DNA of 64,000 nucleotides, taken from positions 1 to 64,000 of the forward strand of contig KE647312.1 in NCBI GenBank assembly GCA_000447185.1, read 5' to 3'. Made by a program: the position numbers and the translations under genes. Below are positions 55,895-64,000 of the stretch, in pieces. Below the pieces are notes generated by a model that did no database searches, was not told the DNA's origin, and worked only from the letters and a program-made list of their open reading frames with translations. Each line of letters starts with the position of its first letter. Position 1 is the first letter of the stretch. This stretch comes from Vairimorpha apis BRL 01 (lineage: Eukaryota; Microsporidia; Nosematidae).

Positions 55895-58475
55895 TTTTTT
55901 TAAAACATAATTATTATAGGTTTAAGTACTTTTAATTTATATTTAATATATTTATATTAACAATTATATATAAATTTAAAATTAAAAGTAATATAAAACT
56001 TTTTAAAAATAACATCTATTTAACTGAAATATAATTATATCATATTAAAAATATTATTAAATCATTCATTTAAAAATGTTTTTTCATTTCATATTAATTT
56101 AAATGTTAATTACACATTTAAGATACAAAAATATATTTTTTAAAATTTTATTAACTATATCATATTAATAATGTTTTTTGAGCAATTTCTAACATCAAGA
56201 ATTTATTTATTTATTTTTTACATATCATTTATTAATTCAACCTAATTTATAAAACTAAAATTATATTTGTATCAAAATTTTATAACTGTATTAATAAACA
56301 GTAAAAACAAATTTAAACAAAAAATAATAAAGGTTTTATTTAAATTGTCATATTTTTTAAATAATATCATTAGTTTAAGAAAAATATACAATTTATATGT
56401 TAGACTGCAATAATATAGATATCTAATTAATATATATATATATATATATTTAAATATTAAAATTAAAACATAAAATAATCATACTTATTTATTATTATTT
56501 TATTTAAAATATACTTTAATTTTGGGTTTTTAAATTATAATTTGTAAATTATTTTTATTGATATTTTGAATAAACATCTCATCAATATTAAAGTTTACAT
56601 TCTTGCTATTATCTCTTTTCATAAAATTTTATTATTATTTAAAAATATATTAGACTTAAAAATTTATTTAAATTAAAAAAAATTCTTTTTTGAAATTTAT
56701 ATTTATATATGTGTAAAAAATAATATTTTATATGATATTTTTTAATTATTATTAAATTAAATATTTTTTACTTATGTTTAATGTAAATTTAGAAGTATTT
56801 TTTATTTGTTATAACATTAATTATAAAAACAGAAAAAAATAACTATACTTTTATGATTTTAAAAATAAATTAATTTTTTTAAATGTATAACTAAAATAAA
56901 ATATATTATAAAAAATTATTAAAATATAAACATATGCAGAAATATAAAAATTATGAAAGTTTTTATAATAATAAATTCAAATTTGTTTTATCAATAATAA
57001 ATTTGAAATTTATATACAAAACATAAAATAAATCATTTAAATAGATAAATAAATAAATTTAATTAATTGGTGTATATTTATCATAAAAAAGAAATTAATA
57101 TTGAATTTTTAAAAATCGAAGTTTTTTTTTGTTATAAATATTCTTTTAATTTTTAAATACGTTTGCAAAAATAAATATTAATAATAACAAATTTAAATTT
57201 AAAATTTTATCAATATGAATTTTAAAATTGAATTTGTTAATTTACTAACAAAATTCTATGACAATATTTTTATTTTTGTAATATTGTGTTATATACAAAG
57301 ATTTAATAAGGTCATAATCATTTTTCTTTTATTAGTTAAAACTATAAATTGCATAAACTTAACAATTTAATTTTAAAAACATAAAATTTCAAAATTTCTT
57401 TATCAATAAAATATTTAAATTGTTTGACATTAATTATATTACTTTTTTTTAAATATCTTTATCACATTATTTTGTTTGCATAAATTACAATTTTTGAATA
57501 ATATAATTTAACAAATTATTGTTCAAGTAATATTTAACAAAGAAAATTCATTTACAATATAAAAAATTACAAAATATAAATGAAACATTTTATGTTAAAT
57601 ATAAAGTAAATATTCTATTTATAATAAAATCCAAATCGTTATTTTTATTTTTATTTTGATACAGTTAAGATTTGGAATATAAAAAAAAGCTATTTTAAGT
57701 TATCAACTAATATTATGTAAACAACAAATTTACAATGAAACTTTTAATTCTTAAAATATTTTTTTAGAAAAATTTAAACATATTGTAATTTTTTTTGAAA
57801 TTTCTTACAATTACATATTTAATACCTATAATTATTTTAAAAAATTTGTATCGAAAAAATTTATATTACTGATTAAAATTTAGTTTAAGAAATTTCATGA
57901 TGTTAATTTTACCTAATAAAATTTTAACGTTTTTTTATTTAATTTTTAATTGTAAATATCTGTTTAAGTTTTTATCATTTTATTAAACATATTTTTATTA
58001 ACATATATCAATAAGACTTTGGCAAAATTATAATAAAAATAAATACTAATATTTATTTATTAAAAAAATTTAATTTATATATATGCAAATAAATTAAGAA
58101 TTTATTAAATATTATTTTGAAAATTTTAAAATATTAGATTATTTTTATAAAACATTTTATTTTTTTATTAATTTGAAAATTATAATTTTATTTAATTTCA
58201 TCTAAAATGTCAATCATATCAAATTTATTTAAATTTATTTAGAAAATATTCTTTTTTTATTTATTTTCTAATATAATAATTTTATCTATGCAATAAACAA
58301 TTTTATTTTGATAAATTATTTTTTCATTATAAAATTATACTTATATTTTAATCATAACAATAATATTTATTGAAAAAAAACATATTTTTAAAATACTTAT
58401 ATATAAAATTAATTAAATTTAATTTTATCAACTTTTAAATTGACTTTTTTTCCTTAAATAAAAAAACAACTATTA
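55895..58475. other. 2.6-kb gene desert
   Basis: Almost pure A/T with no credible open frame. A TA dinucleotide run lies near 56431-56450. Confidence 0.5.
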
Positions 58476-58479
58476 CCCC
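58476..58479 (+). promoter_or_regulatory. CCCC motif touching the ATG at 58480
   Basis: CCCC directly abuts the ATG. It supports a true gene start for the broken frame that follows. Confidence 0.65.
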
Positions 58480-60278
58480 ATGTTTTTATATTTTATACTA
58501 CATTTGTTTAATATCTATAAAGCAACAGATATAGATTATAATATAATTCAAGAATTAAACTTAAAAAATCATTTTATATATAATCAATCAAATATGGATA
58601 ATTCAGAATTTATTTTTATAATTTTTTCTGATAAAATAACAATGTTTACATTAAAAGATCGCAACAATCTATTAATAAATACAGATATATCTCAAGCTAA
58701 AAAAATTAGTTTAATAAATAATATCATACTAAATTTGTATAATTTGTGTAAAAATTCTAATAAAAATATTTATGTAATGATGGATGATATAAAATCTTCT
58801 AATAAAATATTTTCAAATAATATAATACAAATAGTAAGAAAATTAGAATTATTAGGTTTACATCATCTTTTAAGACTAGGGTATGATAGATTAGAAACAA
58901 CGATTGAAAATATAATTATATCTTGTTGCCTATTTAATATTTTGGAATTAGGAAAAAAATGAATTTTGATTATGTTGTAGATCAAGAAAATTTTAAATAT
59001 TGTAATTCAACAAGAAAAAAATGTAAATTTTATGATATTTTAAAACGGCAATCAAATGTTGCTAAATTTCAAAATATAATTAAAAAAATTTCTTCTGAAG
59101 ATTCATTTAATAATTTTTTGGTAAATTTAAAACATATAATGATTACTATGAAGGTTTAGAGTATATTATTGATAGCAAATCACAATCTGATCACTTGGAT
59201 CGTAAAGAATTTATAGAGATTTTTTATAATTTAAAATTTCACGAGAGTTCAGTTAATGTAATAAGATATAGAAAATTAAATAATATAAAGTTTATTGTTA
59301 ATAATGATGTTTTTTTAAATTTTTACTTGAAAAAATTAACATTAATTTTAGTTTGATTAGTTTTAATAACGAAAATCTGTTAAATATGGTATATACTAAA
59401 CAAAATGAAAATGTTTTTGTTCAGATGAATATTGAATTTTACGAAAATGATTTAAGTTATGATTATCAGACAAAAATTATAAATAAAATCTTAAAATGCG
59501 ACATATATGAAATAGTCGATAGGGAAGATAATTTAATTCTTGATTCAAATCAATTTGATATATGTAAATATTTTAAAAAAATTTATAGTAAAATTATACA
59601 GACATGTGATGATTCAACCTCAGAAAACGAATTTAAAGAATTTATAAAATTTTTATCTTCGGTTAAAGAAAATGAACTTGAGTTGTTTTGTTTTTTTATT
59701 TTATAAATAATAATATATTTGAACAAAATTTTGTATTGAAAATTATAAAGTCAAATACAATATTATCTAATTTCTTTTTAATTATGGTTTTACGCGCCAA
59801 CATATTTGATCCATATGATTTAAACGGTTATGATTATTTTTTAAAGGATTTTAAAATATTATCAAATATTTATGCTTTGAATTATCCTAAAAATTTAGGG
59901 GAAAAATTAAGATATTTAAAAGGAACAAATGTATATAAATATTTTATGTGTTTTATTTACTTTAAAGTAAATTATGATCCTACAGAAAAACATTTATTTT
60001 TGACAAATATTAAAACAATTACAGAAACAAATGATAATTTAAGAGATGCTTGTAGAAATATTTTTGATTACTTTAAATTTTTTATAAGAAATAGAAATAA
60101 AATTATATTTATATATAGAAATTCAATAAAGTTATTAGACAAAATTCATAAAAATTTGATTTCTTATGACATAATGAAAAGATCAAGATATGATATTAGA
60201 ACTAATAATAAATTTGAAGTACAAAAGTACGGCGATGTTAATATAAAATATAATCAAAAAATTATGATTTTCAATTAA
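58480..60278 (+). CDS. Unknown secreted-looking protein broken at four homopolymers
   Basis: Five overlapping or adjoining frames read as a single protein of about 600 residues. It begins with a likely signal peptide (MFLYFILHLFNIYKATDID), then Asn/Lys/Ile-rich, mostly helical sequence with scattered cysteines (for example the segment YCNSTRKKCKF). I do not recognise it. The breaks are at A7 (58953-58959), T6 (59114-59119, or the nearby A4), A6 (59330-59335) and T7 (59691-59697); at each, one added base continues the next frame without loss. Since all four are of the same sign at homopolymers, sequencing undercalls or slippage are likelier than gene death, though a young pseudogene is possible. 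Confidence 0.65.
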
Positions 60279-62484
60279 AATTTAAATAAAAATTTTATAG
60301 TTAAAATATTTATGTTCTTAAAATTTTATAATATATATTTATTAACAAACTATGTTATATTAGTTTAAATATTATAAAATTAAATGATATTGTTATATTT
60401 TAAATGATTATCAAAATCTGATAATATGGTAATATTATATATTTTTAAAATTTATGAAAATATATGAAACATACAACAAATTGACAAAGTTTCGTTATCA
60501 ATTATTCTAATTTCTTATTTTGATAGAAAAAAATGCAAATAATAAAATGTTAAGATATTGAACAAATTGACAAAGTTTCGTTATCAATTATTCTAATTTC
60601 TTATTTTGATAGAAAAAAATGCAAATAATAAAATGTTAAAATATTGATTATTCTAAAAAATTAAAAAATGTTTTTTTTAATTTATATCATTAAAAAAATT
60701 ATATTTATACATTAGTTAATCTTAATTTTGTAAATATATTTAATGTTGTAATTCATTTGATATTTTTAATATATTTTTTTTAAAGTAATTATACAACATA
60801 AATAAAGTATTAAAATTGAAAAAAATTATAAAAGAAGATTACAGAAATCATATTATTAATTATTGTCGTTAATATAATATAGAAAAATATACTAGTGATT
60901 TAATATAATGAGATAAAAAATAATTTAAAAATAGTATGATTTTAAATGAAAAAAGTTTAATTTTTAAGATAACACAAAAGTTTTCTTATTTAAATTATTT
61001 AAAAAAAGTAATAACAAAAAGTACAATTACTTAATTTAAATGAAAATTATTAAATTTTTTTACGTTTATTAATGAATTAAAAATACAAGTCAATAATTTT
61101 AGTCAATTAAAAAATAACTAAATTAAATTTAAAGATTATTTACTTTATGTAATAGAATTTAATTTACTTTATTAAAAGTATAAAAATATGACATTTAATG
61201 ATTCTTTTTTTCAAATATAATTTTATTATTTATGTTTCATAATGAGAAATTAGAATTATTCAAATTTAAATATTATAACAACAAGAGTTCTAATTATAAT
61301 TTCAAAATTTTGTTTTTAAATCATAAAACATCATTTAGATAATTTTCATCTAAATTTTGTCAATTTAATATTATATAAAACAATAAAATCTAGCCATAAT
61401 TTTTTTTATTTTAAATAAATTACTTCTTTGTTTTTTATAAAGAAAACGATGTTTTTACATTTTTAATCTGTCAATAATATTTTTAATTTGGTTTATAATT
61501 ATATGAAATCTAAATATGTATTATACTTTCAAAACAAATATTATATGATTTTAAGTATTTAATAAAAAAATAATATGTTATCCTAAATAAATATTAATTT
61601 TTTAAAAATGTTTATTTGAATTTTTAATTTGTTTATTAAATTTATTTATTAATACATCATAATTTGTTGTATATAAGAATTAAGTATTAAATGATAAATT
61701 TGTAGACAAAAATTTATTAAAACATATATATTTATAAAAATTAGACTTTAATTACTCATAAATTATTAATTAAATCAAATAACTATTTCTAAAAATTATA
61801 ATACATTTTAATTTTAAAAAATAAAAAATATATTGTGCAAAAATTAAAAATTAAATACAAATTTATTATTAATTTACATTAAATAATTCTATAACATAGA
61901 AATTTAAAATTACAGCTTCACAAAAAATATGTGTATTCATAAATAAATAATTTAGATAAAAATTTTTTTCATTTATTGTTATATTAATTATTTAAACTAA
62001 ACTTTATAATGATTTTTGTAATAATTTCAAAATTAATATAAAAATAAAATTTTTTATATTTAAATTTAAATAGCTTTATTTATCTTTAATAAATAACAAT
62101 TTAGTGTTAAGAAATTTACATATACTATTTTTTAAATTTTTTTAAAAATTTGATAGTTGTTTTTATATATTTATTTTAAAATTAAATATGTTCTATTTTT
62201 TTATTAGAAACTTAAATAAAATACTAAAATTTCTGATTAATAATATATTTTTATATATTTGCTATTTTTATTTCAATCAAAACAACAAGATTTTAAATTT
62301 TTGTTATTCTATGTTTCTATAATTTTTTTTATAATCAGTAAATTTCAAAAATACAATTATTGTTTATTTAATTAAAGAATAATTACAAAAACATTATTAA
62401 ACACACTAATATATTGTCTAAATTTATTTATATTCATTTCTATTTTTTTAAAATTAAAATCAAATAAAAATATTTTAGTTTTAA
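60279..62484. other. AT-rich spacer with one tandem duplication
   Basis: No gene is seen in 2.2 kb apart from the 86-bp duplication at 60476-60647. Confidence 0.5.
60476..60647. repeat. 86-bp tandem duplication
   Basis: The block beginning acaaattgacaaagtttcg occurs at 60476 and again at 60562. The copies differ at about one position, so the duplication is recent. Confidence 0.95.
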
Positions 62485-62490
62485 CCCTGA

Positions 62491-63619
62491 ATGAATTTAA
62501 ATAATTTTAATCAACATTCAAAAAATAACAATAATCAAAATCAAAGTTCTAATAATCAGCAATATCCTTTTAAAAATTTTAATCATAATTCATTACAACA
62601 GCAAAATATTTATTCTGAAAATCATTCGAATTACAATAAAACGGAAAGTAATACAAATGTGCAAAATATCAATCTGTGCTCCTTTCAATAATTTACAAAA
62701 CAATACGAATGTTCAGAATCCTTTTAATAATCTGCAAAACAGTACAAATGTACAAAATCCTTTTAATAATTTACAAAACAGTTCAAATACACAAGATTTA
62801 GTCAGTACACAGAGCAGCTTCAATTTAAAGAATTCATCTTTGAATAACCAGATATCTGATAATTTACAACTAAATAACAACGATCAAACAAATAATAGTT
62901 TATTTTTACAGCATAATGCATATAATAGAAACGATACTAATAGTCCTTTCAATGAAAAAGATAATCAAAATTATAATACAAATATTGAAGGAAATAATAA
63001 CAATCAAGCATGTACATTCCAAACAGAAAATAAATTTAATTCTGACGAAAATAAAATTAATTCTAATGATTCATCAGTATTTGAGAAGAGCTTTAATTTA
63101 TATAATAATTCTATTACACCTGAGAGCAATCAAAGCAAAACTTCAATCTTTGGTGAGAACAGTAATTTAATCAATAATAAAAATAACACTTCATTTGTAC
63201 AAATGACCATTTATGATATATTACAAGAACAAATTTTAATACTTGATAAACAAATTGAAGATTTTAATAAAAAAGCAAAAGAAGTTTTTGAACAAGATGA
63301 AATATTAAGACAAAACTTAGATAATTATAAAATTATTTGTGAAACTTTAACTAAAGCTGAAACTAAAATAAATGAGTTGGATGAAAACGTTGATTATTTC
63401 GAAAAAATTTTAGACGATTTTAGTAAATCTATTGTTACAAATGATAATGATGATGAACTTATTTTATGTGTTAAGGCTTATGAAAACGTGGCAGATAATT
63501 TTTATAGGTGTTTAGAAGACAATAAAGATACAGAGGATGAAGTTATTTCTCTGTGTAAAGAAAATTTAAATTATTTATCTATTATTGATGAAAAATTAGA
63601 TTTATATGAAAAATATTAA
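62491..63619 (+). CDS. Nup62/Nsp1-like nucleoporin, frame break near residue 60
   Basis: Nup62/Nsp1 lines the nuclear pore channel. The protein of about 375 residues has an Asn/Gln-rich N-terminal half with short repeats (PFNNLQNSTNVQN type) instead of clear FG repeats. The C-terminal coiled coil (about 245 onward, MTIYDILQEQILILDKQIED, FNKKAKEVFEQDEILRQNLD) resembles the Nsp1_C domain. The first frame (62491-62691) and the second (to 63619) are offset; comparison with the following repeats suggests about 13 extra bases (near 62669-62681) in the first repeat. CCC at 62485-62487 in the context ACCCTGAATG fixes the start. Confidence 0.7.
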
Positions 63620-64000
63620 TATTTGTAATAAATATACATTATTATATTAGATTGATTGTTTTATATATTAAAATGTATTTTTAAATTAAAAGAAAAATTA
63701 CTTAGTTTTATTTTTTTTATATAAAATCTAAAATTTTATAGAATGAGTAAATTTATATATAGCATTTTTATTATATTCTAAATTAAAATTTTGTTGTATG
63801 AGAAAAGTAACTTTATAAAATTATAATTAAATTAATATTGATAGTGTAAAGTTTAAATATTAAAATTTTACTATTTTTTAAATAAACCTTTTGCAAGAAA
63901 AGCAGCTATAAAAATTTTGAAAAGTTTAAAATACATTATAAAACAAAGTTAATTTTACACTATGTATTTTTTTACTTTTTTTGAATTAACAATAAAATAT
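63620..64000. other. AT-rich window end
   Basis: No gene is seen after the nucleoporin stop. Confidence 0.5.

Noticed and set aside
1..64000. tRNA, rRNA and CRISPR-type features
   Set aside because: No B-box-like GGTTCGA block, rRNA segment or regularly spaced repeat array was found by eye; a covariance search would be decisive.

Overview
The window is very AT-rich nuclear DNA of a small-genome eukaryote, almost certainly a microsporidian. The evidence is mutually supporting. Genes are intron-poor and mostly short, with compact homologues (UFD1 221 aa, RPB4 117 aa, CK2-beta 194 aa). The only mitochondrial-type pathway gene is the cysteine desulfurase NFS1, as expected for a mitosome. A small homeodomain gene is present. 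About 20 genes carry a CCC or CCCC (sometimes GGG) motif within about 30 nt of the ATG, the start-proximal signal known from microsporidia. Genus cannot be fixed from sequence alone; a Nosema/Vairimorpha-like or similarly AT-rich lineage is a guess. Two 20-N runs (21125-21144, 41500-41519) show that this is a scaffold.

Layout. 0-20 kb: a possible Vps53-like tethering subunit, APC1 (anaphase-promoting complex), RAD14/XPA, UFD1, a Bet1-like SNARE, casein kinase 2 beta, and a stand-alone C-terminal half of DNA polymerase epsilon, separated by spacers full of degenerate minisatellites. 18.7-19.6 kb: a dead, 5'-truncated non-LTR retrotransposon with a restriction-like endonuclease. 20-36 kb: an unknown protein with 17-residue repeats, a CCCH zinc-finger protein, guanylate kinase with a hydrophobic tail, a large Ser/Asn/Lys-rich protein with cysteine repeats, a TRIC-like membrane protein, ribosomal uS14 and uS7, an unknown secreted-looking protein, and CCT6. 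36-43 kb: gene-poor, with a small hypothetical gene, a homeobox gene and a reverse-transcriptase fragment next to a gap. 43-64 kb: THO2-like, GDPD phosphodiesterase, RPB4, a second SNARE-like protein, a septin, importin-alpha, NFS1, a calmodulin-like protein, MAF1, an unknown secreted-looking protein and a Nup62/Nsp1-like nucleoporin.

Functionally this is mostly core housekeeping: transcription and its control (RPB4, MAF1, THO2-like), translation (uS7, uS14), replication and repair (Pol epsilon, RAD14), protein quality control (UFD1, CCT6), nuclear transport (importin-alpha, Nup62), cell cycle (APC1, CK2-beta, septin), membrane traffic (SNAREs, Vps53-like) and Fe-S assembly (NFS1). There are no operons; genes lie on both strands, often tail-to-tail or with very close divergent starts.

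The strongest unexpected signals are: (1) at least nine reading-frame breaks in five genes, plus two probable breaks in a sixth, that all look like a homopolymer one base too short; (2) Pol epsilon's non-catalytic half as an apparently independent gene with its own start motif; (3) three separate remnants of one retrotransposon family, one flanked by a 201-bp direct duplication beside an assembly gap; (4) a single GGGG/CCCC tract apparently shared by two divergent genes 25 bp apart.
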